Origin: Chondrocystis sp. NIES-4102 | Lineage (GTDB): Bacteria > Cyanobacteriota > Cyanobacteriia > Cyanobacteriales > Xenococcaceae | Direction of reading: 5' to 3' | DNA: 64,000 nucleotides | NCBI GenBank assembly: GCA_002368355.1 | Contig: AP018281.1 | Location: 434,001-498,000 of the forward strand | Part shown: piece after piece, positions 8,579 through 17,253 of the stretch | Layout of the letters: each line of letters opens with the position of its first letter | How positions within the stretch are numbered: position 1 is the first letter of the stretch | Position numbers and translations under genes: made by a program | Notes under the pieces: model-generated | What the model was told of the DNA's origin: nothing | Databases searched by the model: none | What the model saw: only the letters and a program-made list of their open reading frames with translations

Positions 8579-9049
8579 ATAAAAGCAGAATAATAAAAGG
8601 AAAAGTAGAACGAGCAATAAATACTTGTTATTAATTGATAATTAATTTTGTCTAAAATATATTCATAAAGTGAGCCAAAATTAAAAATAAAATTCGATAT
8701 AAAACAATCCTCTTCCCTTCAGGTAGGGGTAATTATCAATTATCCATTAGTGAAGTTTATATAGTCATTGCAAATAGAAACCAGACAAATTTTATTAGTT
8801 GTCGAAGTTAATAAAAGTCCTCACACTCCTGACTCCTTAAACCAAAAAACCTACGGAACTTAATTGGAATGACTATAAAAATATTGACGTTGCTCAATTG
8901 AGATATGATTTAAAAAATCTAACACTTAAAAGCTAAAAGCTAAAAGCTAAGAATAAATTACTTGTCTATTTCATATATTAAACCACCAACACCAACTAGA
9001 GAAATTATCATAAAACTCAAGTAAGTAAAATACTCCCAAAATTAAAGCC
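8579..9049. other. Gene-free gap with small repeats
   Basis: AT-rich gap between the methylase and the first antitoxin-like gene. It holds a 118-bp element with inverted ends (8760-8877) and a short tandem of AAAAGCT units near 8929-8952. I see no start-plus-frame that looks like a second HsdS fragment. Confidence 0.6.
8760..8877. mobile_element. Candidate MITE with imperfect terminal inverted repeats
   Basis: The left end reads TATAGTCATTGCAA; the right end, reverse-complemented, reads TATAGTCATTCCAA, differing at one of 14 positions, with weaker matching for another nine bases. The 118-bp span has no coding potential. TA dinucleotides flank both ends, as in elements that target TA. The parent transposase is not in the window. 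Confidence 0.45.
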
Positions 9050-9295
9050 ATGCGAACTATTCAAACTCAAGTTAATATAAAAAGCGATCGCGCGGTTTTA
9101 AATATTCAACTACCTGAAGATATAGAAATGGGAGAATATCAAGTAGTTATTGTCATGAATCCCCAGAAAAAAACAACTGTAATTTCCTTGAAGCATAATA
9201 TTAACCAACTAGCAGGAAAAATTACCGCATTCAAGAATATAGATGCTGTAGCTTGGCAACAAGAAATTAGAGAGGAATGGGATAAAACGAAATAG
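9050..9295 (+). CDS. Antitoxin-like small protein without a partner
   Basis: An 81-residue protein starting MRTIQTQVNIKSDRAV, followed by QLPEDIEMGEYQVVIVM, a beta-rich N-terminus seen in many cyanobacterial antitoxin-type small proteins. The C-terminal 25 residues are helical and charged (AWQQEIREEW). Such genes are normally followed at once by a PIN or RelE-type toxin, but here the next 90 bp hold none and the following gene is another antitoxin. It may be an orphan antitoxin or act on a distant toxin. The assignment rests on the pattern only. Confidence 0.55.
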   Translation: MRTIQTQVNIKSDRAVLNIQLPEDIEMGEYQVVIVMNPQKKTTVISLKHNINQLAGKITAFKNIDAVAWQQEIREEWDKTK

Positions 9296-9334
9296 CGATC
9301 GCGCCATTAATCGCAGATAACTAAAGTTTTATAA

Positions 9335-9474
9335 TTAAAATTAATTTAGTTACAACTCTATATTTAACAGATCGCTAAAATAATTATGCTTACCCCAGAA
9401 ACAGCACTTCAAAAGCTTAAACAACTATCAAGCGAGCAACAACAGCAAGTTTTTCAATTGATTGAGGCATTAGA
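9335..9474 (+). repeat. 140-bp antitoxin 5' module, copy 1
   Basis: Covers about 50 bp of leader plus the first 30 codons of the RelE-linked antitoxin. It is almost identical (three mismatches counted by eye) to 9962-10101, where it heads the VapC-linked antitoxin. Similarity stops sharply after the codons for IEALD/IEALE. Confidence 0.9.
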
Positions 9475-9607
9475 CAATCAAGCTAATAACCCCGACGAGA
9501 CTGCTACAGAAGAAGCGATCGCAGGAATTACCCAAGGATTAATTGAAGCCCTCAACGCTGAAACTCTGCCTCTATCCCAAATGTGGGAGGGCATAAATGT
9601 CGAATAA
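9386..9607 (+). CDS. Antitoxin of RelE-type toxin-antitoxin pair
   Basis: A 73-residue acidic protein. Its first 30 residues (starting MLTPETALQKLKQLSSEQQ) are a Gln-rich helical segment shared almost exactly with the antitoxin of the next module. The C-terminal part (TATEEAIAGITQGLIEAL, ending MWEGINVE) is unique and presumably wraps the toxin. It overlaps the toxin start by 11 bp, the usual translational coupling in these operons. The role is inferred from position and size; no DNA-binding fold is obvious. Confidence 0.7.
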   Translation: MLTPETALQKLKQLSSEQQQQVFQLIEALDNQANNPDETATEEAIAGITQGLIEALNAETLPLSQMWEGINVE

Positions 9608-9953
9608 TGAGCCATCAATTGAAATTTTATTGACTCTACGCTTTCAACAAGATTTAAGAAAACTAGCCAAACGCTATCGTTCGATTCGTCAAGATCTAAC
9701 CCCTCTTATACAACAACTTCAGCAAGGAGAAACCCCAGGCGATCTCATTTCAGGCAATAAATATCAAGTAATCAAGGTTCGTCTTAAAAATAGCGACATT
9801 CAAAAGGGGAAAAGTGCTGGCTATAGAGTGATTTACTATCTAAAAACTCCCACTGCGATTATTCTTGTAACTATATATTCCAAATCGGATTTGACAGATA
9901 TTCCCAACAAAGTTATCCAAGAAATTATTCAGAAATTTGAATCGGGAAATTAA
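9597..9953 (+). CDS. RelE/ParE-superfamily toxin
   Basis: A 118-residue basic protein with the RelE-fold pattern: the N-terminal helices contain FQQDLRKLAKRYRSIR, and the central strands contain the family-typical KGKSAGYRVIYYLK followed by ILVTIYSKSD. Members are usually ribosome-dependent mRNA interferases. The ATG lies inside the antitoxin gene, so the pair is translationally coupled. The two genes form a complete type II module between hsdM-S and hsdR. Confidence 0.82.
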   Translation: MSNNEPSIEILLTLRFQQDLRKLAKRYRSIRQDLTPLIQQLQQGETPGDLISGNKYQVIKVRLKNSDIQKGKSAGYRVIYYLKTPTAIILVTIYSKSDLTDIPNKVIQEIIQKFESGN

Positions 9954-9961
9954 ACCTCAAT

Positions 9962-10101
9962 TTAAAATTAATTTAGTTACAACTCTATATTTAAGAGATC
10001 GGTAAAATAATTATGCTTACCCCAGAAACAGCACTTCAAAAGCTTAAACAACTATCAAGCGAGCAACAACAGCAAGTTTTTCAATTGATTGAAGCATTAG
10101 A
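9962..10101 (+). repeat. 140-bp antitoxin 5' module, copy 2
   Basis: Second copy of the leader and first 30 codons found at 9335-9474, here attached to the VapC-linked antitoxin. It probably carries the promoter of the second module as well. Confidence 0.9.
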
Positions 10102-10213
10102 AAAGAAAAGGGAAGAGTCTGAAGATTTCTTTGCAATTGCTGGGATCTGGGAAAATCGAGAAGTAACAGCCGAAACTATCCGTCAAAAAGCTTGGCAGGA
10201 AGAAAATAAGTGA
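10013..10213 (+). CDS. Antitoxin of VapC-type pair
   Basis: A 66-residue protein whose first 30 residues match the preceding antitoxin almost exactly. The second half (from EKKREESEDFF to the end WQEENK) differs completely and contains IAGIWENREVTAETIRQKAW, a pattern common in antitoxins next to PIN-domain toxins. Its stop codon overlaps the toxin start in GTGA, so the two are coupled. It is an antitoxin by context. Confidence 0.75.
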   Translation: MLTPETALQKLKQLSSEQQQQVFQLIEALEKKREESEDFFAIAGIWENREVTAETIRQKAWQEENK

Positions 10214-10578
10214 TTTTATGCGATACCAACATTCTGATTGAGCTTTATAAGAATAATCCTACTATTATCAGTGAACTACGTAAAATCGGCGCAAAACAAA
10301 TTGCAATTAGCACCATAACTCAAGCAGAACTTTACTATGGAGCTTTGAATAAACAAGAATTACAACGCATTAAGAAGCATTTGGGGCAGTTAGATATTTT
10401 AGCTGTGGATATTTCCGTTTCCGAACAATTTATTCAATTAATGGAAAACTATGCTCTTAGCCACAAGCTGACAATTCCCGATGCCCTTATTGCTGCTACT
10501 GCGTTAGTTCATAATCTTGACTTGTATACCTTGAATCAAAAAGATTTTCGTTTTATTCCAAAATTAAGACTCAACTAA
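10210..10578 (+). CDS. vapC: VapC-type PIN-domain ribonuclease toxin
   Basis: A 122-residue PIN-domain protein starting at GTG. The four acidic positions of the metal site are visible: Asp in LCDTN, Glu in TQAELYYG, Asp in IPDALIAATA and a last Asp in LNQKDF. VapC toxins cleave tRNA or rRNA. It overlaps its antitoxin by four bases. hsdR begins about 70 bp downstream on the same strand, so transcription from this module may continue into hsdR. Confidence 0.88.
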   Translation: MILCDTNILIELYKNNPTIISELRKIGAKQIAISTITQAELYYGALNKQELQRIKKHLGQLDILAVDISVSEQFIQLMENYALSHKLTIPDALIAATALVHNLDLYTLNQKDFRFIPKLRLN

Positions 10579-10646
10579 TAAGAATTATCTGGGTAATCTA
10601 GTTAATGTAGGGATTTACAGGTGCTTTTAGCCCAGATTCACCAATT

Positions 10647-13517
10647 ATGACGCAATCTGAACAAGAACTAGAACAAGGTTTAATTCAACACCTAACTAGT
10701 TTGGGATACGAAACAGTAAAAATTAGAGATAGTCAAGCACTTCAAGCTAATCTCAAAACCCAACTAGAAAAACATAACAAAACCCAATTTAGCGATCGCG
10801 AATTTGCCAGTATTCTTAACCACCTTAATAAGGGTAATGTATTTGATCGTGCCAAATGTCTAAGAGATAAGATGGAATTAAACCGTGATGACGGCACTAC
10901 ATTTTATTTAGGATTTCTCAATTGCGAACAATATTGTCAAAATCAATATCAAGTAACTCATCAAGTTACTCAAGAGGGAGAATATAAAAACCGCTACGAC
11001 GTAACCATACTAATTAATGGTTTACCCTTAGTACAAATCGAATTAAAACGCCGAGGGGTAAAACTCAAAGAAGCCTTTAACCAAATAAACCGCTATCATC
11101 GTCATTCCTTCAGTGGCGAATTTGGACTATTTCAGTATATCCAAATCTTTGTTATTTCCAATGGGGCAAATACTCGCTATTACGCCAATAACCGCAAGCA
11201 GGAATTCAAACAAACCTCTTACTGGGCAGATGAGCAAAATAACCTGATTACTCAACTGCGAGACTTTACCGACTGCTTTTTAGAAAAATCCCATCTATCT
11301 AAAATGATTTGTCAATATATTGTACTCCACGAATCCAATAAAATATTAATGGTGTTGCGCCCCTATCAATATCATGCAGTTGAGGCAATTGTGGCACAAG
11401 TTAAAAAGACAAATAAAAATGGCTATATCTGGCACACTACAGGATCGGGTAAAACCTTAACTAGCTTTAAAGCTGCCCAAATTCTCACTAGGCTACCCCA
11501 AGTAGATAAAGTAATGTTTGTTGTCGATCGCACCGATCTAGATCATCAAACTAGTCAAGAATTTAATCATTTTAGTCCCAACTGTGTAGATGTTACCAAG
11601 AATACCCAGCAGTTAGTTAAACAAATGACTGGGGATAACCCCCTAATTGTCACTACTATACAAAAACTTAATATCGCCCTCAGAAAACCTCGCCACCAAA
11701 ACGCAATAGAAGCCCTGCAAAATAAACGCATCATCTTTATCTTCGATGAATGTCATCGTTCTCAATTTGGCGAAACCCATAAAAAAATTACCAAATTCTT
11801 TACCCAAGCGCAATTATTCGGCTTTACAGGAACGCCTATCTTAGTGGAAAATGCAGTAAGTAACGACCATGGCAAACGCACCACTAAAGATTTATTTCAA
11901 GAATGTCTACATAAATACCTAATTACCAATGCGATCGCCGATGACAATGTGCTTAAGTTTTCCGTGGAGTATTGGGGTAAAATCAAACGTCGAGACGGTA
12001 GTTTAATTGATGAACCCAAGTTAGATGCAGAATATTATAATAACAGCGATCGCATCTCCCTAATTGTTGATTGGATTATTACCCACCACGATCGCAAAAC
12101 TAAAGATAAAAAGTTCTCTGCTATTTTCTGTGTTGCAAATGTGGAAAACTTGATTACCTACTACCAAACTTTTAAAGACAAACAACGCCAGGGGTTACAT
12201 AACCTGCGAATTATAACCATCTTTACCCCCAACGATAACGAAGATGACAAGGATGCTAACGGCTTAATTGACGAACCTGATTTTGAAATCCCAACCGCCG
12301 AAACCAGTCGCTCCCATAGTCGAGACAAACTAAATGAATTTATCGCCGACTATAATCAGATGTACCATACCCAACATTCCGCCAAAGATACTGATGGGTT
12401 TTCTACTTACTATAAAGATATAGCCAAAAGACTCAAAGATCGCGACATGGAAAACTTTGCAGATCAAGAGCGTGTAGATATATTACTAGTAATTAATATG
12501 TTTCTGACAGGGTTCGATGTAAAAAAAATCAATACCCTATATGTCGATAAAAACCTCAAGTATCACGGTTTAATTCAGGCATATTCTCGCACCAACCGTA
12601 TACTAGGAGAAGTTAAATCCCAAGGTAATATAGTTTGTTTTCGCAATCTCAAAGACAATACAGATCAAGCGGTTGCACTTTTTTCCAACGCCAACGCCAA
12701 CGAAACAATATTTATCGAACCATTAGAACATCATATAGACAAATTTAACGCAGGGGTGAAAGAATTAAGAGCGATCGCACCCATACCAAATGATGTTAAC
12801 CAATTAATTAGTGAAGATGAGCAACTGAAGTTTGTCAAAGCCTTCCGCAATTTAATCCGCTTGCTTAATATCACTCAATCTTTTACTGAATTTAATTTTT
12901 CTGATTTTAATATCGATGAACAAACCTTTGAAGATTATAAAAGCAAATATCTAGACATATACGATCGCACCCATAGCAATAATAAACAAGAATCAGCATC
13001 TTTAATTGATGAGGTGGATTTTGAACTAGAATTAATTCAAAGAGACGACATCAACGTAGTATATATTCTCCAGTTACTAGCCAAACTACAACAAGCAACC
13101 AATCAATACCCAACAGCAGAATATCAACAACAAAAAGCCTCCATTCTCCATCAAATGGATCAAGAAGTACAGTTACGCAATAAAAAAGATATCATCGAGA
13201 AATTTATAGATACAGAAATTCCTAATATCAAACCAGAAGCTAAAATTGAAAGCGTCTTTAAAGACTTTTGCGATCGTGAAAGAAAAGCAGCTATCCAACA
13301 ATTATGTCAAAGTGAAAAACTGTATCAAGAGTCAGTAGAGCGCATGATTGCTTATTATAAATTTTCAGGTAAAGAGCCATTAAGAGAAACAGTGCTAAAT
13401 GCTTCCGAGCAAAAACCTAAATTATTAGATCGTAAAAAAATTTTCCAGCGAGTTGTATTAGGGCTATTGAAGATTATCCACAAGTTTGATGATGCTTTAG
13501 AAGAATTGGAAGAGTGA
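10647..13517 (+). CDS. hsdR: Type I restriction endonuclease subunit HsdR
   Basis: DNA translocase-nuclease subunit of the type I system, 956 residues. The N-terminal nuclease domain has the D-(x)n-ExK signature in DVTILI...QIELKRRG (about 118-137). The SF2 helicase core has Walker A TTGSGKT (about 264-270) and the DEAD-box variant DECHRS (about 367-372), followed by GFTGTP; the FLTGFDVKK and YSRTNRI motifs belong to the second RecA lobe. A helical C-terminal region for complex assembly follows. All catalytic motifs look intact. It is separated from hsdM-S by two toxin-antitoxin modules. Confidence 0.95.
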   Translation: MTQSEQELEQGLIQHLTSLGYETVKIRDSQALQANLKTQLEKHNKTQFSDREFASILNHLNKGNVFDRAKCLRDKMELNRDDGTTFYLGFLNCEQYCQNQYQVTHQVTQEGEYKNRYDVTILINGLPLVQIELKRRGVKLKEAFNQINRYHRHSFSGEFGLFQYIQIFVISNGANTRYYANNRKQEFKQTSYWADEQNNLITQLRDFTDCFLEKSHLSKMICQYIVLHESNKILMVLRPYQYHAVEAIVAQVKKTNKNGYIWHTTGSGKTLTSFKAAQILTRLPQVDKVMFVVDRTDLDHQTSQEFNHFSPNCVDVTKNTQQLVKQMTGDNPLIVTTIQKLNIALRKPRHQNAIEALQNKRIIFIFDECHRSQFGETHKKITKFFTQAQLFGFTGTPILVENAVSNDHGKRTTKDLFQECLHKYLITNAIADDNVLKFSVEYWGKIKRRDGSLIDEPKLDAEYYNNSDRISLIVDWIITHHDRKTKDKKFSAIFCVANVENLITYYQTFKDKQRQGLHNLRIITIFTPNDNEDDKDANGLIDEPDFEIPTAETSRSHSRDKLNEFIADYNQMYHTQHSAKDTDGFSTYYKDIAKRLKDRDMENFADQERVDILLVINMFLTGFDVKKINTLYVDKNLKYHGLIQAYSRTNRILGEVKSQGNIVCFRNLKDNTDQAVALFSNANANETIFIEPLEHHIDKFNAGVKELRAIAPIPNDVNQLISEDEQLKFVKAFRNLIRLLNITQSFTEFNFSDFNIDEQTFEDYKSKYLDIYDRTHSNNKQESASLIDEVDFELELIQRDDINVVYILQLLAKLQQATNQYPTAEYQQQKASILHQMDQEVQLRNKKDIIEKFIDTEIPNIKPEAKIESVFKDFCDRERKAAIQQLCQSEKLYQESVERMIAYYKFSGKEPLRETVLNASEQKPKLLDRKKIFQRVVLGLLKIIHKFDDALEELEE

Positions 13518-13525
13518 TTAGGAGT

Positions 13526-13626
13526 CTGGGAGGAGGTAGGGGGTAGGGGGTAATAGGTAGTGGGTAGTAGGTAGTAGGTAGGGGGTAGGGGGTAGTGGGT
13601 AGTAGGTAGTGGGTAGTGGGTAGTAG
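13526..13626. repeat. Tandem heptamer tract (GGTAGTG/GGTAGGG type)
   Basis: About 100 bp of GGTAGGG, GGTAGTA and GGTAGTG units, the reverse complement of the tract at 3296-3402. It follows the hsdR stop directly and closes the defence island. The rest of 13518-13833 holds no recognised feature. Confidence 0.9.
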
Positions 13627-13833
13627 CTAAAAATTAATTCATTGATAACCCAGCTTATTTAACACCAGATAATATCAAGCTGAACTAATATTGCTATACC
13701 TTCAAGTAAATATTTAATCAGATATGTTAAATTTGATTAACCTGATCATTGATTAAACTTGCTTGGCATTGTGTACAATTATCTTTCAAAATAGCCAAGA
13801 GTAATGATGGTCTAATTGAGGAGTGGAAAAGTA

Positions 13834-15306
13834 TTGACCAAGTTATTTAAATTGAAGCATCTTTTAGGTTTTTTTCTGAGCTTAATCATATTGCTTTCCA
13901 CCACAGGCATTTTTTTCAGCACTAATACTAGTTTAGCGACGGTAGCCCCACCCAATATAGTATTTATTCTGACTGATGATCTCGATAATGCTAGTGTGGA
14001 GTATATGACCCAAGTAAAGTCATTATTAATAGATCAAGGGGTTAGTTTTAGTAATTACTTCGTCAATATTTCCCTTTGTTGCCCTTCTCGCACGACTATT
14101 TTAAGAGGTCAATATGCTCATAATACAGGAGTTTTTACTAATTATCAACGAGATGGCAGTTTTATTTATTTATATAGACATAAGTTAGAGAAATCAACGA
14201 TCGCAACTTGGTTAAAGAAGAAAGATTATCGTACAGCTTATATAGGCAAATACTTAAATGCTTATCCCCGTCAAGCACCTAAAAACTATGTACCACCTGG
14301 TTGGGATGAATGGCACAGTCCGATTAATGATAGTGGTTATTTAGAATATAATTATACCCTTAATGAGAATGGCAAATTTGTAAGTTACGGAGCTAAACCT
14401 CAAGATTATACTGCCGATCTTTATACCCAAAAAGCACAACAATTTATTACTGATGCAACCAAAGATAAACAACCCTTTTTCCTTTATCTTTCCTACTTTG
14501 CACCCCATCAACCAGCAGTAGCAGCCCCGCGTCACCAAGATTTATTTAAAGAAAAGATCGCCCCTCGTCTTCCTTCTTTTAATGAAGCAGATGTTCAAGA
14601 TAAACCAGAATATATTCGCAATTTACCCCTTTTAGACCAAATACAACAATACAAAATAGATCGACTATACAGGAGAAGATTGCGATCGCTACAAGCGGTG
14701 GATGAAGGTGTGGCAAATATTATGGAAACATTAAAAGCTAATCATCAATTAGATAATACCTATATTATTTTTACATCCGATAACGGTTTTCATCTCGGTC
14801 AACATCGCCTACCACCTGGCAAAGAAACAGCCTATGAAGAGGATATCCATTTACCTCTATATGTGCGAGGACCCGATATCTTACCAGGTCAAATCATCAA
14901 ACAAATAGTTGGTAATGTAGATATAGCCCCCACCATCGCCGAATTAGCAGGGGCGAAGACACCTAAATTTGTAGATGGTCGATCTTTAGTTGGTTTATTG
15001 CACCGTAACTTACCTATACCTATCTCCTGGCGACAGGTTTACTTATTACAACATCGCTGGAATAGACAGAAACACTCAATATTTCCTGATTATGCAGGAT
15101 TACGTACTAATAATTGTACCTATGTAGAATATAAAAATGGCGACCGCGAATTATATGATTTAAATCAAGATCCCTATCAAATAAATAATTTAGCCAGCAA
15201 GATTGACCCTCAAGTAATTAAAGAATATGCTCAACGTTTGAAGCGTTTGCGTAGGTGTCGTGCTAAAAGTTGTCGTCAATTGGATCTAAAACCAATTTCC
15301 TATTAA
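13834..15306 (+). CDS. Secreted sulfatase
   Basis: Type I sulfatase-fold enzyme. The TTG at 13834 is chosen because GAGGAG lies about 11 bases upstream; a TTG six codons earlier overlaps that site. A signal-type helix covers about residues 8-30. Metal ligands are in ILTDDLDN, and the formylglycine signature CxPSR is present as CCPSRTTILRGQ (Cys about 82). DNGFHLGQH and the C-terminal ELYDLNQDPY..NLA are also family marks. It hydrolyses sulfate esters, probably of polysaccharides, outside the cytoplasm after a formylglycine-generating enzyme acts. That enzyme is not in the window. Confidence 0.9.
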   Translation: MTKLFKLKHLLGFFLSLIILLSTTGIFFSTNTSLATVAPPNIVFILTDDLDNASVEYMTQVKSLLIDQGVSFSNYFVNISLCCPSRTTILRGQYAHNTGVFTNYQRDGSFIYLYRHKLEKSTIATWLKKKDYRTAYIGKYLNAYPRQAPKNYVPPGWDEWHSPINDSGYLEYNYTLNENGKFVSYGAKPQDYTADLYTQKAQQFITDATKDKQPFFLYLSYFAPHQPAVAAPRHQDLFKEKIAPRLPSFNEADVQDKPEYIRNLPLLDQIQQYKIDRLYRRRLRSLQAVDEGVANIMETLKANHQLDNTYIIFTSDNGFHLGQHRLPPGKETAYEEDIHLPLYVRGPDILPGQIIKQIVGNVDIAPTIAELAGAKTPKFVDGRSLVGLLHRNLPIPISWRQVYLLQHRWNRQKHSIFPDYAGLRTNNCTYVEYKNGDRELYDLNQDPYQINNLASKIDPQVIKEYAQRLKRLRRCRAKSCRQLDLKPISY

Positions 15307-15529
15307 ATAAAAATTTTATACCCTATATGTTTAAGAGTGGTTAATAAGAGTAGTTATAAGCTCTTTATTTAGCAAAATTACACGTATAATAAACAAATTA
15401 AACCCAAGTTAGAGTATTGAGGGATATTTTTTAGCAAGTTTCCTCCCCAAAATTAGGGATAGCTAATTTTAATTAACTAATGCTCTAAAAGTAAATATAA
15501 ATATAAATATAAATTGATTAGGATCATCA

Positions 15530-16063
15530 ATGCCAGCCAAAGTAGTTACCATACTCTCTGCTGATGAAATTCGTCGTACTATTAATCGGATGGCTTCCCA
15601 AATTGTGGAGAAATCAGGGGATTTATCAGAAATAATTTTACTCGGAATTCATACCAAAGGTGTACCTTTAGCAAAATTATTAGCTAAACAAATTGAGATT
15701 TTAGAAAATACATCTTTACCCGTCGGCGCGATCGATGTAACCTTTTATCGTGATGATCTCGATCAAATTCGTACCCGTATTCCTGCAAAAAGCAATATAC
15801 CTTTTGATTTAACAGGTAAAACTGTAGTTTTAGTTGACGATGTACTCTATAGAGGTCGAACAATTCGTGCTGCTTTAAATGCCGTTACAGAATACGGCAG
15901 ACCACAAGTTATTAGGTTAGCGGTATTGGTAGACCGAGGACATCGAGAATTACCTATTCACCCCGATTTTGTGGGTAAAAAACTGCCGACAGCTTCAGAA
16001 GAAAAAGTAAAAGTATATCTTGCTGATTTAGATGGTAGAGACGCAGTAGAACTTATTAAATAG
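15530..16063 (+). CDS. pyrR: PyrR, pyrimidine regulator/uracil phosphoribosyltransferase
   Basis: A 177-residue type I phosphoribosyltransferase of the PyrR family. The PRPP-binding loop [17 protein letters not shown] is clear (about residues 104-120), and the N-terminal [13 protein letters not shown] and the [10 protein letters not shown] segment are typical of PyrR. In Bacillus it binds pyr mRNA and also has uracil phosphoribosyltransferase activity; in cyanobacteria the RNA-regulatory role is not established. No pyr operon or attenuator is visible nearby. Upstream is a short tandem of TAAATA units (about 15491-15512). Confidence 0.93.
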   Translation: MPAKVVTILSADEIRRTINRMASQIVEKSGDLSEIILLGIHTKGVPLAKLLAKQIEILENTSLPVGAIDVTFYRDDLDQIRTRIPAKSNIPFDLTGKTVVLVDDVLYRGRTIRAALNAVTEYGRPQVIRLAVLVDRGHRELPIHPDFVGKKLPTASEEKVKVYLADLDGRDAVELIK

Positions 16064-16200
16064 CCTAATCCTTACCTGAGCAACATCCCCCCCAAGCAAG
16101 AGTTTAGAGAATTAATTTTAGTCAACCCAAGATAGATGCCCAATAGTAATTCTTACCTAAAAATGATGGCAAACCGAGCTAAGATGCTACAAAAGCTTAT

Positions 16201-17010
16201 ATGAAAGGATTAAAGGGTAAGACGGCGTTAATCACAGGTGCGTCTTCAGGAATTGGACAAGAAATTGCCATTCGTTTAGCACAAGAGGGGTGTAATATTG
16301 CCATTAATTATCGCAGTGATCCTCAAGGGGCGAATGAAACCGAAGATCGGGCGATGGAAAAAGCTTGTGGGGATGCCCAAGTCTGCGGAGTGCGATCGCT
16401 TTTGGTTAAAGGTGATGTATCATCTGAAGAAGATATACGTCAAATGATCGCCACAACAATTACAGAATTGGGCAGTTTAGATATTTTAATTAATAATGCT
16501 GGTATTCAAACCGAAACACCATCCCATGAAGTTGCAGCCGAAGAATTTGATCGCATCATTGGCGTAAACTTAAGAGGGGCTTTTTTATGTGCCAAAGAAT
16601 CTATTGCTTATTGGCTCTCTCAAGACCGCCCAGGCATAATTATTAATATTTCTAGCGTCCACGAAATTATTCCTCGTCCCATGTATGTAACCTACTCAAT
16701 TACTAAAGGAGGGATGGAGAATATGACCAAAACCCTAGCTTTAGAGTATGCAGCCAAGAAAATTAGAGTAAATGCGATCGCTCCTGGGGCGACAGTAACG
16801 CCTATTAACCAAGACTGGACTGAAGACCCCAAAAAACGGGCAGAAGTAGAAAGTCATATCCCAATGGGACGGGCGGGGACATCCGAGGAAATGGCTGCTG
16901 CTGTAGCATTTTTGGCATCAGATGAAGCGTCTTATATTACTGGGCAAACCCTATTTATCGATGGTGGTTTAACTCTTTATGCTGATTTTCGTGAGGCTTG
17001 GTCTGCGTAG
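16201..17010 (+). CDS. SDR oxidoreductase, glucose 1-dehydrogenase type
   Basis: Short-chain dehydrogenase of 269 residues with the nucleotide-binding TGASSGIGQ, the structural NNAG, the catalytic Ser in ISSVHE, YxxxK as YSITK, and IDGGLTLY near the end. The overall pattern (INYRSDPQGANE, HIPMGRAG) is that of bacterial glucose 1-dehydrogenases. Downstream lie a GH63 glucosidase and an SMP-30 lactonase on the same strand. Together they could release glucose, oxidise it to gluconolactone and open the lactone. Substrate is inferred from family and neighbours. Confidence 0.85.
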   Translation: MKGLKGKTALITGASSGIGQEIAIRLAQEGCNIAINYRSDPQGANETEDRAMEKACGDAQVCGVRSLLVKGDVSSEEDIRQMIATTITELGSLDILINNAGIQTETPSHEVAAEEFDRIIGVNLRGAFLCAKESIAYWLSQDRPGIIINISSVHEIIPRPMYVTYSITKGGMENMTKTLALEYAAKKIRVNAIAPGATVTPINQDWTEDPKKRAEVESHIPMGRAGTSEEMAAAVAFLASDEASYITGQTLFIDGGLTLYADFREAWSA

Positions 17011-17021
17011 GTAGCTATAAC

Positions 17022-17115
17022 TAAGGTCTTGCACTTAACCCGTAACTGAGTTGTTGGATAAGGGAAAAGGGAAAAAGACTTATTCAGTTTATTTTTAGGG
17101 CGTGCAAGATTTTAA
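17022..17115. mobile_element. Candidate MITE with inverted ends
   Basis: The ends carry TCTTGCAC (17027-17034) and its exact complement GTGCAAGA (17102-17109). The match extends outward to TAA-type bases and inward to ACCC/GGG. The interior is 67 bp, Lys/Gly-codon-like but without a frame. The element sits in the gap between the dehydrogenase and the glucosidase. Confidence 0.4.
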
Positions 17116-17253
17116 GTATAAGCAAGACAATTGAAAACTAATAACAATTCCTAAAAGTAGCTGGGAAGATAAAAAATATTTATTAAGTTAATTAAAAGGC
17201 TTAAATATCCCTAAAAGCTCAAAGCTACAAGCTAATATCAATTCAAAATCATA

